Assembly (NCBI RefSeq): GCF_002775205.1
Contig: NC_036447.1
Span: 26,084,501 to 26,148,500, forward strand
DNA from: Xiphophorus maculatus
Taxonomy: Eukaryota; Chordata; Actinopteri; Cyprinodontiformes; Poeciliidae
Direction: 5' to 3'
Length of the DNA stretch: 64,000 nucleotides
The notes below the pieces were generated by a model. The model was not told the DNA's origin. It was given only the letters and a program-made list of their open reading frames with translations, and ran no database searches. The first letter of the stretch is position 1. The number at the start of each line of letters is the position of its first letter. The translations under genes and the position numbers were made by a program. Positions 50,301 through 62,300 of the stretch are shown here, piece by piece.

Positions 50301-53300
50301 GGGATTTGATTGCAGTCAAAGTAAACCAATAATAAATAGATAAATATGGATTTCAGAAAAATAAATAAAAAAGAAAAATAAGATTGAGCATCAAGACAAA
50401 AAGCTTTCCCTATTCACCTCAGTTGCAGCCTCCGGGTTGTTGTCGTCACCTTCTGGTTTTGGTTCTTCTGTTTACAATAAAATAAATAAATGGGCACAGA
50501 AAGATGAGACAAGACTGCGAACATTTCTCTAAAACGTGACATCATGTCTCGGATTTCTGAGGAGTAACCTTGCGTTCCCTCCGCCTCTTCGCCCTCCGTC
50601 TTGTTCATCTTCGACTCCGGCTCGTCGCCTCCGGTCTTCCTCTTCTTCTGTCCGTCACGCTGCGGCTTTACCTGCTGCTGCGGAGCCAAATTAAAACGAC
50701 ACGACAGGATAAAATAAAATCATAACACATTTCTAGACTTTAACCTGCACTGCATTCCTGTCCTGACCGTCTTGAGAGTTCCTCACAGAAATGCGGCCGA
50801 GGCATGCAAACTACACATCTGCGTTTTGAACTCATTTGACTTTCAGTTTCTTTAGGCATGGGCCGGTTACTGGGTTCAAACAATGACGAAAGAGTCTCCA
50901 TTATAAAAGTTTCTACTGCTTCAACTCCCTTAAATGCCAGAAAAAGTGACAGAAATGAGCAGAGTTTATGGAACAAAGAGCTGCATTTGCCTTACCATTT
51001 ACTCGGCAGACATTTAAAGAAATATTCAAAGAAACATTAGCTGTGTTGCTATGACAAATGTGTGCAAAAATTTGTTGATATTCCGCTAATGCCGAAAATT
51101 TTGCAATTGAGACGTTTCCATTAAAAAGAAATGCAAAAAAATAATTAATGAATAAAAAATCCCATGTGATTAAGTTTGTTAATGTGGTAAGTCATAAAAA
51201 TAGTTATCACATTTTGCTAAATACACCAATTTTGAGACCGCTGGGATTTTTTTTTTTAATTTCCATTAAGAAAATTAATTTTTGCAATATCAATTTACAC
51301 AGTTATACGGCCAATGGAAACGCAGCTTATGGCTTATGACAGACCGGTAAATTTTCTAATTGTGATTTAAGTAGAAATGTAAAAATGAAATAATGGAATA
51401 AATAATTGTGATTTTTGGACTCAACACCATCTTGCTCATTTGTGAGAAAATTCTAGATTTTTCCAGACCCAAATTATTTCCAGTTCTTCGATTTAGCATA
51501 ACTTTAAAGTGCAAATAAAAACATAAATAAACGGTTTGATAAGATATAAAACATGAAAGGAGAAACAACAGGATGAACAGAGATAGAAAGAAAGAAAGAA
51601 AGATTGATGTATGATTTGATAAAAGATGGCTCAAATATTCAGTGGACAAATGAGTACGGCAAGAAGGAAGGACCAAGACACTGACGTTTTTTAGAGAGTA
51701 AAATGAATAGTTTGAAAATACAGCTCCTTTTCTCCAATTATCCAGACCTGGAAAATGCACATGAAATTCCAAACTTTTCCAGGAACATTTCTCATACCGG
51801 CCCATGCCTACTCAGGAGTTCAAATCTCTTTTATTTTCCAATAACTTTCTAGTTTCCAGACGGTTCATGAATGCCCCATTCCGGCTTAACAATTAGTGCA
51901 GGTCACCCACAACTTCAACTAGACAAAGAGGAAAAAAAAGAAAAAAAGAGAGAGACCTAGCTAGTAAGGAGTACTGTGTGAATTTAGTTGAAAACATGAA
52001 AATGCAGTTTTTGACAAGACTGTAAATGTTTCTTTAAAATATTCAACTTAAAAATGGTATATATTTAAAAACAAATGAACAAAAAAAAAATTGCAGTGGA
52101 AAAATAATCAACCTGTAGCTAATTAGAAAGCATTAAGCAGCTGGGACTAATTTGTTGCACTTCACTGAACTTTTCAGGCCACTTTAAAATCAAAAGTAGA
52201 TGAATTTTAGAAGTGCAAACATTTCTTTTATTGTTATTACTATTATTTGTGTTATATTTCACAAACTGTTGTAGTTGGAAAGCTAGCATGGATTAGCACG
52301 TTGGGCTAATGTTCCAGTTAAGAGTAAAAGAAGGAGGGAGTCAGAAAGGGCTCAGCATTCGCCCAGCGTCTGAGGTGGGGTGGGAGGGGTTTTCATTTGG
52401 CTGGAGGTACTTACTTTGATGAGGGGTCTCTTGCGGCCTCGCTGGCGACCGCCTCGTGGCCCCCCTCCAAAATGCCTCCCGGGAAAGTCCTGAGGCCCCG
52501 GAGCAGAGCCCTGGAAGCCACCGCTCTCGGGGTACATGCGGTTGGACAGGAGGGATGGGAGCTTGCCTCTACCACCTCCTGGAGAGTGGCCACGGTGGGA
52601 CTGGCCCCCGCCGCCGCTTCCCCGCAAACCCCCGCTTAGTGGGGTGGGGTCGGACCTGCGGCCGCCAAACCCTCCTGCGGCTCCTCGGGCCCCGGCGCCC
52701 CCGCCCCTTCTGGGGGAACGTCGGCCGGCTCCGACCCATCCGCCGCCTCCGGAGCCGCCTCCCTGGCCACCGGCGAAGGAGTCTCTCATATTCGGTCGCA
52801 CTTTGGCGACGCCATAGGAGGAGGAGGAGAGGCTGTCAAAGCCTCCTCCTCCCCCGAGCCCAATTCCCCCTCCGAAGCCGGAGCCGCCTCGCTGAGTCAT
52901 CAGCATGCTGTCCCCAAAACCGTAGCTACCGCCGCCAGATCTGTAGAGATCTCGGGAGGAGGAGAGCCCGGAGGGGCGCGAGTCGAAAGACTCGTACTCG
53001 TCAAACCTGCAGGAAGGGAGGGAGGGAAGAGGGTTGATAGCACAGCAGAGAGCGAGACAGGCAGGGAGGGCAAGCCAGGATGGAGGTTTCTCCACCTGCT
53101 CTTTCCTTCTGCTCCATCATCTTGCTTTCTCAGAGTGTCCTGTCACATCCAGATGTATGCAAAAAATTAAAAGTAAAATAAAATAACAAGAACCACATTA
53201 GATCAAAACGAGATGATCCGAAACTAGCGAGTTTTCAATTTGTGGTCAGCCTTTAGACTTTAAACTCTTGCAGATTAAAGAAATGCAATTTAGTTTGGGG

Positions 53301-56300
53301 TTTTTACTGGCTAAAGGCTGGGAAAGAAAACTCCACCGGCAACGTGTTCAGACAGGGGCAAGCGGTGAAACATCCTGAGATGTGAGCAGATTACACAGAA
53401 CACCAAAGAAATGGGATGATATATTTATAATCTATATAAAAAGGGGTTGTCATTCATAAATAATGTCTCTGTAAAGCGGTAAACTCACCGCTCTGGGTAA
53501 CCTAAAGCCGGAACACAGGTTAGGTCACATGGAGGATGACGGGAACGGACCAGAAAATAAAAATTGTCTGGGGAGAAACTTAAAGGAACGCCTGACTTCA
53601 GATGAAATGAGTTTGTTTTTTTTAAACAAATTGAAAGATTTATATATCCACTTCCAACAAAAGCCCATGGCACTACACAAAGACAAGTGTTTAAAGATGT
53701 TTTTTTTTAAATCACTAAAGATCAAGTAATAATAAAAAAAAAGATACAGGGTCTTCCTGTCAATGTTCCAAGTGGCACTAGGAAGCTTAATGGGATCATT
53801 TGTAATCCAGCCAAAGCAAATTTTACCCCATTAATATTGACAGACAGCTCAATAAACTGGACTGGAAATAATCTAATTTCAGGAAATTCATTCACAAAGT
53901 TAAACACTACCACACAGCTTCATCTCACACAGTAACATTCCGACACTGTGTGTGTAATCACTTAAATTCCAAGAAAATGATCTCTTTTACTTCTGTGCAT
54001 TTTTTTCATATTGGGACTTTTTTCATCCACTCAACTTTTTCATGTTTTTTAAAACCCTGTGGAGAATATCAATGGCCGTCTACTGGACATATCTTAAATT
54101 AGCAAACTATCCCCATGATTGTAAATAATAATACAATATTTTTGTAATAACACCTATTTACTGGTCTTAGGGGATATTCAGATTTTTGGTTCTTAATTTA
54201 TAAAATTTTTTTTGCTTTGGATTAATTTAACAATAACTTTGAAGAATTTTTGTATTAATGAGTTACATCAACATTTTATTTGTCTTTGGGATACATGAAG
54301 TTTTTTTTTTAATTTAAAGAAACTAAAGCTTACCTTATGTGTGTATAATCAAAAGACTGAGTTTAATTGAATAATGAAAATAAATTCTAATTTATCAAGA
54401 TGAACTCATAAGTAGGTATCCTTCAAACCATTCCTATGCTGTGCATTACAATATATACTGTGGTATTTATCCTAAAATAAATTAACTAAAAAGAAAAACA
54501 ATGTTACCTGTCTCCTCGAGACCCCCTGAACCCCCCTTCTAACTGTGTGAGCATGTCCAGGCGCTGGTTAATCTTGGCAATGACTGCGTCTGCGTGCGTG
54601 CCAGAGGATGTGAGCATAGATCCCCCTGACGGCCCTCGCTTCAGATGGCCGCCGCTGCCGCCGCCACCTCCGTATCCTCCAGCTCCGGAGTCTTTATAAC
54701 TTCCTCCTGCTCCTCCTCCATACATGTCAAAACCACCAGAACCTTCAAAAGTGAAAGGAAACAAAAACAAGAATCATCCCTACTCCAACATCCCTTAATA
54801 AATGGCTTGGACATTTGATTTTAAAGAGGCAGTGTGATGCATTTCCCAGGCACATCGTGCTATAACATAGCACTATCAAGTAACTATGTTAACTTCAGTT
54901 AATATAAAAATGCTGCAGAAATCAAATTTGACCTTGCAATTTAACGCCTTGAAATTGGGCCTCTGTCTCTCTGGAAGCGCTAGGTTTTTGATTTCTCCCC
55001 AGACTGGCTGAAACAGGGCCAAAAGACCCAGTGACTCTTGATGGCTCAAATTAGCATCCATTCTTCAATTGACAATGTGGTCGTTGACCGTCAGGCCAGA
55101 AGGTAGGAGTGTGAATAGTCCATGTTGGTGGGGGGTATCTATGATGCTGGTAATGCTGGTAGGTAATGCTCTTCAGTCTAGTTTTGAAGCATACATGAAG
55201 TGTTTTTGGAGAGATGTGACCTTTTGCAGCTGATGTTGTGCTGCATTATCCAGTCTAAGTCTAAGTCGAAGTCTAAGTCTAAGGAACAATTGTGCAACTG
55301 TGAGATGCGTTGAGGCCATTACCAAGGTACTTAAGAAACTTCGACTTCATGAAGTCATCACAACATAGCTCCTCTATTAACCCTTTAACATAATTTTTTA
55401 CCAGCATTACGCTGAGAAGTAGCTCATAAGAGCTCAGCAGATGAGCAACTCAACCAGGTGTTTGCTAATTGCTGCTGGCTAGTCTGAAGGAGCTGAGTGA
55501 GGTAGTTGTGAGAGAGAGAGAGAGAAAGAGAGAGAGGTGCTCTGCAATGCAGAAGCTTGGCTTGAGGAACAGCTCAGAGGAGGAGCTTTGTCCTCGGAGG
55601 CGGGGCTAGGTGCACCAAGGCGTTTTGCACACCTGAACGGTTGTGGATTAAGGATTAACGGTTAAGGATTTCTCAAACATGCATCAAAGAATCAAGGGAA
55701 CGCTCCAGGTGTGTTTTTGATGAGGGAACAACGTTATAACATGATGTAAAGCTCAAAAAAGCAGATTTTACGTAACACTGCCCCTTTAATAATTGTTTCA
55801 CTTTGCTACAACAGTTTACTGTTCTTGTCGACTCATAGTGCTTATTTTTCCTGTGCTTAAACGTCGAGCCGTGTTCTTGAGCTTTGTAATAAGATGAAAC
55901 ACCTCAGTTGATTTATTACTGATCAAATGAAAGCTGATAATGATGCAAACAAGCATGTTGTGAGTTATTTGCTAAGCAAAACATCGCTGTACATCAGTTT
56001 AGCTTCCCTTCAGTTCCGGTAAACGTGATTTAGTTTGAAGCACATTGCCCAACTGTGCTTGTCATACATATATATATACTATAGCAGGCATTAATTGTAC
56101 ATTAAATACGCTTAAGCAATGAGAATGTGTAACAGTGCACTTCAGTCTGCTAGTAAGGTTTGTTTGATTATTAACTTCCTCACCTCTGTTTCCTGAGCTT
56201 CCGCCTCCCCAACTGGAATAACCTGCAAAAAAAAAAAAAAAAAAAGAAAAGAAAGAAAATGAGTAAGTATGAGGAAACCAGCAAACCTAGGTTTACTTAA

Positions 56301-56953
56301 GTCTGGTTTGTAAAATATCATTGCACAAAAAGGAAGGAAAGTAAAGAAAAATATTCAATTTCATTACAACCGTCATCAAATGGTCACCAATACGTGACCA
56401 ACACAAAAGACCTAACAAGTATTTTTGATACATTTAAATTTCCCTTGTGCACTGAAGCGGCCATTTTAACATTCAGTGTTTAAACTTAGGCTTTTTAAAT
56501 GCCCGCCCCTGTTCTAAATATTGAACACTATAATCCTCACACAGCACCACCATATTACTCACAGCTAAAAAAAGATAAAATAAAATAAATAACAGCAAAG
56601 CAGAATCGTGACGGCTAACCACAACGGTGCTGTCACGTTCATGCTAGCGAAAATGCCTATGGTAGAACTAGCAACATATCGTAAGTCTGAATTAAAACTG
56701 CAAAGTTAATTAAGGACAACAGAACGAAAAACAACGTCCGTTAGCAATGTTTAACGTCTTTGTTTAAAGCTACAGCTAGCGGGCCTGGCTAGCTTAGCTG
56801 GGAAGCTACAAATGTGCATAACCACAGCTAGCACAATGTAGCTGCTTTCTACTCGGTAACACAGAGAGCTAATGGGTTGTTTTTTTTTTTTTAAGAACAA
56901 AAGTACTACACGATCTGTGAATATTTACCAGAACCGTAACCTCTGTTGTCCAT
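47338..56953 (-). CDS. akap8l: A-kinase anchor protein 8-like (complete coding region, 13 exons)
   Basis: AKAP8L (HAP95/NAKAP) is a nuclear-matrix and chromatin-associated protein of the AKAP95 family. Exons (minus): 56953-56929, 56222-56184, 54742-54508, 53006-52415, 50677-50569, 50467-50418, 49732-49702, 49613-49523, 49329-49188, 49071-48966, 48881-48751, 48447-48352, 47775-47338. Phases join to about 694 residues (human AKAP8L about 646). Features in order: Gly/Tyr-rich N-terminus; INQRLDML near residue 79; DEYESFDSR and SRDLYRSG near 100-120; a Gly/RGG-rich region; LPSLLSNRMYPESGGFQG; a basic KKRKT segment; two C2H2 fingers; SVARSILNHKLIGKKLESYLKGENPF; an acidic tail with poly-Ala. FHKDHFKF and QIYREQDLTRELGMEHF favour AKAP8L over AKAP8. 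The protein is unusually glycine-rich in exon 4. Confidence 0.94.
47536..47594 (-). repeat. akap8l: CAG/CTG-type trinucleotide repeat encoding poly-alanine in akap8l
   Basis: On the plus strand this is an interrupted run of AGC/CAG triplets. The coding (minus) frame reads it mainly as GCT, giving alanine runs broken by Thr and Gly-Gly in the acidic tail. Length variation between individuals is likely. Confidence 0.85.
47921..47957. repeat. Perfect 16-bp inverted repeat (akap8l intron)
   Basis: Arms 47921-47936 and 47942-47957 are perfect complements with a 5-base loop, in an intron of AT-rich sequence. Confidence 0.85.
48751..49329 (-). other. akap8l: akap8l exons encoding the two AKAP95-type zinc fingers
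   Basis: Finger 1 has C396, C399, H412 and H418 (Cx2Cx12Hx5H) in FACSVCKFRSFYKEEMDAHL. Finger 2 has C489, C492, H506 and H512 (Cx2Cx13Hx5H) in AAHCGACDLFIPMQPHLIQK. All eight ligands are present. The linker exon 49071-48966 supplies the helix EYMQNKFKKTAERVGQLE. Confidence 0.93.
51040..51332. mobile_element. MITE-like element ending in GCTGCGTTTCC, copy 3 (akap8l intron)
   Basis: It starts AGCTGTGTTGCTATGACAAATG and ends CCAATGGAAACGCAGCTTATG. Internal TTGCAATTGAGACGTTTCCATT and CGCTAATG motifs correspond to those of the other two copies, in opposite orientation. Confidence 0.65.
54821..55790. mobile_element. MITE-like family with TTAAAGGGGCAGT ends, expanded copy (akap8l intron)
   Basis: The ends TTTAAAGAGGCAGTGTGATG and ACACTGCCCCTTTAA form the terminal inverted repeat. 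This copy is about 970 bp because about 350 bp of unrelated sequence (near 54975-55340, with a CTAAGTC tandem repeat) interrupts the usual body. An (AG)n tract lies near 55508-55534. Confidence 0.75.
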
Positions 56954-57115
56954 GGTACTTTTAGTCCACCGCTTAAAAGGCGCAGTTGAATCCAACGGTC
57001 AAATGTGAGCAGGTCGACGCCGTTGCTCTGCGACAGGATGGAGCAAACTGAGCAAACAGAGCGGCTACTCCACACAAAACGGGATGCGAGTCCAACCACG
57101 TGACCAACCAGGCCC
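56929..57115 (-). promoter_or_regulatory. akap8l: akap8l promoter, 5' UTR and start exon
   Basis: The coding start is ATG 56953-56951 in a good context (GTACCATGG). Just upstream are CpG-rich sequence and a CACGTGAC E-box (57097-57104) flanked by a CCAACCA motif, consistent with a TATA-less USF-type promoter. The transcription start is not fixed. Confidence 0.5.
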
Positions 57116-57119
57116 AAAG

Positions 57120-59300
57120 AGGGGTGTTACGTAAAGTCCACGTTTATTTTATTTTATTTTTTTTTATATTATGTTATACTGTTATTCCGTCGTCAAAAGC
57201 ATACCTGGAGTGCTTCTTTGTGTATTTTATGCAAGTTTGAGGAATCGTTGAATTTCCCGTGGCAGCCGTTAAGGGGTGCCTAAACGCTTGTTTACACAAA
57301 GAACTGCCTATTTACGTAAAGCTCCTCGTCAGCACTGTTGCCAACTTCTATGCCAGAGAGTACAAAAATAAAATGTTGTGAAGACTGTATTGTAGATCTT
57401 AGCTTAGATTTGTAAAGAATTTCTCATGTAATCTGCCCTAATTTGCTGTATTTAACCTTTTCCTGTTTGTAATTTTTGCCCTTTTGCCTTCCTTAAGCCT
57501 TGACATTATTTACTGTTTATGTAACTTGATGTAGATATTATTGTAAATAAAATATTTAAAAAACCCTTCTATGCAAGAAATTGGCTTTGGTAAGGCAAAA
57601 GTGATTACAAATACTCTAAGCATTTTGAAATTCAGATAAACTTTATGAAATAATTGTTGTCTGAACGTACACCACGTACATCAGTTTTGTATATTATCAT
57701 ATTTAACCAAAACACAGTTATCAGAGGCACAGATGAATCAATGATTGATGCTGAGTGATTCAAATGCAGTGCAACAGTCATACATAAATATAAATATTGT
57801 ACATGATGCACACTGTAAGCAGAGAAGGAACACTAGCAGATTTGTGCATGAGTTATTTTGTCTAAAATTCAATTAAATTGAAACTCAAAAATACTTTATT
57901 GATCCCAAAGGCAAATTAAATGAATGGTTACAATAAACTGCTTACAAAATGGTTGAAAATGGTTCTAAGTTAAATATCTGTTGATATCAAACAGGTTAAT
58001 ACTTAAAAGCAACGTTATTACACAAGCATAGTTATTTAAAGGACAATTTAACAAGAATTATATTTTTGGCTTTCATCAGCATACACAATCCTGTTAAAAC
58101 TCAAGAGTTTTGAGATTTAAAAACTGAGGGAATGCTTTGTTCAAGCACCATTTTGACTAAATAGCCTGATTGAATTTTCATCAATTACATCGATTATATC
58201 TGAAATAAGGCTCAGTCGTCCTAACAGGACGTTCCTTAAATTTTCATATTTGCCATCTGTTGATGCAGCCGTGGTTTACTATGGAGATGCTAAGAATATC
58301 TAACTGTACAAAAGTATCAGTCAGGAGAAGAATACAAAACAATCCACAATGTACACTATGTTAAAGTGAAGACAATCAACAATAACTGGAGAAAATCTTT
58401 TTTAAAAACACTGAACGTTTTTTATTTGTATTTTTTTCCTTCTGAATTGATAAAAAAATGTCAAACATCAACTGTCGTGCTAAGCGGCTAAAGTGGCCGC
58501 AGCAATTTCCAACAAGCTCTGGTTGATTTCCACACGTGAAAACAATCTGCTCTGTATGTCTGGACTGAGAAAAAGGGTTCGATTTCAGGAATATTTGCTA
58601 ACGAAGAAAACTTAGCTAAAATCTTCCGAAAAGGTTGGTAAAGAACGCGCTGCGGTCTGGAGGAACCAAACTGGAAGCGCTTGACCAAAAGTTCAAACAA
58701 CACGAAGGCACTGCATGCCTGGTAGGAACAGGATATCATGTTACTCTTTTAGGAATAGGAATATAGTAGGAATATACGACTAAGTCAAGATGTGAGATGC
58801 AAAGAGAACTTAAAAATTAAAGGCTAAAACGGAGGAAAAGGTGCTTTAAACAAGTACTTGTTTAAGGGTGCGCACACCTATTTAATCAGGCTGTTGTGTG
58901 TTTTTCATTTTTCTTAATCTTTATCTTCTGACATATTTGTTTCTCTTTAGTCAAATGCCACGTTAAATGGCAGACGATGAACATTGTCTCCATTATTTAA
59001 GTCTCAATTGTTCAGATACTTTTAACAGAGGGTTTGCAAAACCTCAGTAAATGTGATGTTATTTCTACTACTTAGTTTGCAGCGGTTTGTGGAATCCTGT
59101 TTTATGAAAGGTTGCGATCATCTTTCTTGATCTGAACATCGCCGTTCGAACGTGACAAAGAAGTTACATCCAACCCATAAGCAAGAAGCGATATCAACGG
59201 AAAAGGCTTTATCTTTGGCATCTAAAGTTGCTTTTTTTTTTATGACCTCTGTACATTATTTTCAGGGCTTATATCGAATACTGCAGCCCATGAAGTAAAG
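57120..59300. other. Spacer between the CD22-like gene and akap8l
   Basis: It contains a MITE fragment of the GGGGCAGT family (about 57190-57330) and a short ATACTTTATTGATCCCAAAGG block (about 57888), a motif seen in many fish interspersed repeats. The right part is presumed 3' UTR of the CD22-like gene, with a possible AATAAA at 58421-58426 (minus). No coding exon was seen. Confidence 0.5.
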
Positions 59301-59328
59301 TTGTTACGCAATGTCCTGTCTTGTCTTC

Positions 59329-62300
59329 CTACTCTCCTTCAGTACGAGGGTATCGGGCTGTAAACGGGAGTATCTCATATTGGGGCGTCACCTGTGAGAA
59401 AAAACAAAACACTTAGCCGAGGGAAAGACACAAAAACAGCCATTTCGCTTTGAGAGCTTGTCCTCACCTCTTCCATTTCCACTTTTTCACTCGGCTTGGC
59501 TGTGCGAGTTGCAGTTTTTCGTTTTCTTAGTTCGTAAAAATGAAAGTCAAATGTGTTAATGTAATGGTAAGAAGGCATCAATACGTGGAATAATTGAAGG
59601 TGTTTTACCTCAGCATCAGGTACTTCTTACATCCAACAAGAGGAAACAGCAATATAAACACCAGTTTTGTTGTGTTCATTGCTACAATCGCAGTTTTATC
59701 TCCTTCTATGGAAAAAATAAATAATACAAACTGCTTGATTTCAGCGCAACTCACTTGGTTTAATGGATTCCGCATTTGTACGGAATATACTTTTACACGG
59801 CCAATCCTTGAATTACCTCTGACAGTAAGAATCTCCATGCTCGAGTTGATGGTCTTGGGGATTCTGATCGCACAGGTGTAGATTCCTGCATGCCGTTTTC
59901 TGACTGGGTTTAGAACAACGTGCTTGTTGTGGCCCCCATTGAGGCTCAGCGGTTGCTCATTGAAGAACCACATGTAGGTTGTCTCCTCACTCAGAGGGCA
60001 GCTGGTGCTGCAGGTCAGCGTGACTCTCTGACCTTCTGTCACCACGTCAGAGGGAGTCATGGTCACCTTCAGACCTGAAACACGTCGAGACGCGGGAGAT
60101 TAATGAGAAACGGTCAAAAAGCAAAAGCATACAAGTTTGGCAGGGTGGTGTATTATAATATTTCATATTCCTTACAGTAAGGATGCACCTATATGAAAAT
60201 TTTGGCAGATATCAATATCTGATATCTGATATTAATATTTCTATTATGGCTGATAACTGATATTTACTGATGTTATATATATTTCAGTACCGTTTCAACA
60301 CCTTTGGGAGAAAAAAAAATCAACCAGACACGGATAAAAATAAATATCGGATGTTTGTATCGGCCCAGTTTTATTTATCGGACCGATATCGATATGTTAA
60401 AAAAATGACTGATATCGGCCGGTACCGATTTTGGTGCCACTATATCGTGCACTCCTACTTTACAGCATTCTGCAAAAGCATTCATAGCTCTTGACATTTT
60501 GTCACGTTTCAACTACAAACGTCAGGAGTTTAATGGGAGCAGAATTGGGGTCATGAAGTTTGTTCTAAAAAAGAAAAAAAAATAAACTCAAATTGAAATT
60601 GAAAAAAAGGATGTCAGACTGAAAAACATGTTCAAAACCTCTTTTCAGATTCAAGGTTTTGTTTCAGTTTTTTTTTTTTTCAGTTTCAAATTTTTTTTAT
60701 TTTTACAAACTTTATGGCCCCAATTTGGCTCCATAGAGTTTTCAATTGATAGACCAACACAATGTGCAACGTGGCCTTGAAGTTGAAGGAAAATGATGCA
60801 GAGTTTTTCAAATGTTAAATAAAACCCCACAGGATGTTGTTTGTCAGTGCGATTTCTCTCTTTAACTGATTGATTAGTTGAGGAAATTGACTAATTGCTG
60901 TGAAGATACTCCTATCCAAAGTGTTAAATATGAGTAAATATAAATGTTACCCTTAACATTCATAACACAAGTGGGAAATTACAAGAAAATTAAATATGAT
61001 CTAAATATAAAATAAACACACAAACAAATACATAAATAAATGAAAAATTATTTAAAAAAAAAACAAACAAGTATTACCTGTGACCACCAGGATCGCTCCC
61101 AGCAGGTCAGGCTGCTCATATTTCTGATGCTTATTGAGAGTGAACATGTATTCACCAGAGTCATCCTTCATCAGGTTGTTGATTGTGAGCGTGTGTTCAT
61201 AATTATTAATGTTGTGGTGCTCCACCCGGCCTCCAGCTTCTATCATGGTGGCGTCAGCTTCCTCCTTCACGTCTCGCGTTAGTTTATACCACGATAACAA
61301 GTCGGAGTGGGCTGAGTGACTCTCTGTGTATTTGCTGGAAATGTTTACAGAAGCTCCTTCCAGCATGCACAAGCTCCTGCTGACATAATTCACGTTACCG
61401 GAGTTTGTGCCTGAAGAATGAAATGAGAATATTTAGTGAAAAGTGATCACTACGGGCCGTTGTCGACAGAAAAAAAAATTAAAAATCAAGAAAGTTTTTG
61501 AGCTCCAAAAGCCGACAGTCTGCAAGTAAAAAAACTCAAATTATTAGATTAATCTCAGACATTTTGTAGGAAAAGCTTTTCCAGAAAAAAATTTGCTTGA
61601 TTTTCTAGAATTATTTCAACTTTTATTTTTTCAAATGATTTTCAAAAGTAAAACATTTTTGAAACTTCCAGAACTTCTTGAAAATTTGGGATGTTGTTGA
61701 GCGCCAGATGTCGACAATTTAGCAAGAAAAAAAAAACATCAGAACTTTCAACTTTTGAAACTCAGAAATCTTCTATGTTTTTTTTTTTACAGAAAATTTC
61801 TAAGATCCATTTCAAAATTTCTGTTTTTTTTACTCACAAATTGTCAACTTTTGGAGCTTGGAAATTTCGAAGAATTTTTTTTAAATTCTGAGAGTATTCT
61901 TGAAATTGTTTTATGTTTTTCTAGCAATTTCTCCACTTTTCAAACACAGAAATGTTCAAGTTTTTTCTTGAACATTTCGGAGGTTTTTTTTTGTGCAAAT
62001 TTTTTGACTTTTCAGAAATGTCCTAATATTAATTTCTAGAAAATTTCTGAGTATTATTCCTTGCAAATTGTCGACTTTTGGAGCTCAGACATTTCCAAGA
62101 TTGTGTTGAAAATTTCTGAGATAAATCTCAAAACGTCTGAATATTTTGGCTGAAATGTACTCTTCCTTTTCTTTTTTCTGTCTATGTCTATTCTGCACCA
62201 TCCAGAAAGCATCTGGGCACAAAAAAAAAAAAAAAAAAAAAATGCTTGTCTGTAAAAAAAAAAAGCTACTTACTGATCTCATCAGAGTGCATATATTCAT

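Noticed and set aside
52456..53037. Plus-strand Arg/Pro-rich frame of nearly 200 codons
   Set aside because: It is antisense to the Gly-rich akap8l exon 4 and shows no family similarity.
47338..56953. Identity as akap8 rather than akap8l
   Set aside because: The finger region (AHLESRFHKDHFKF, QIYREQDLTRELGMEHF) is closer to AKAP8L. In AKAP8, as I remember it, the matching linker differs.
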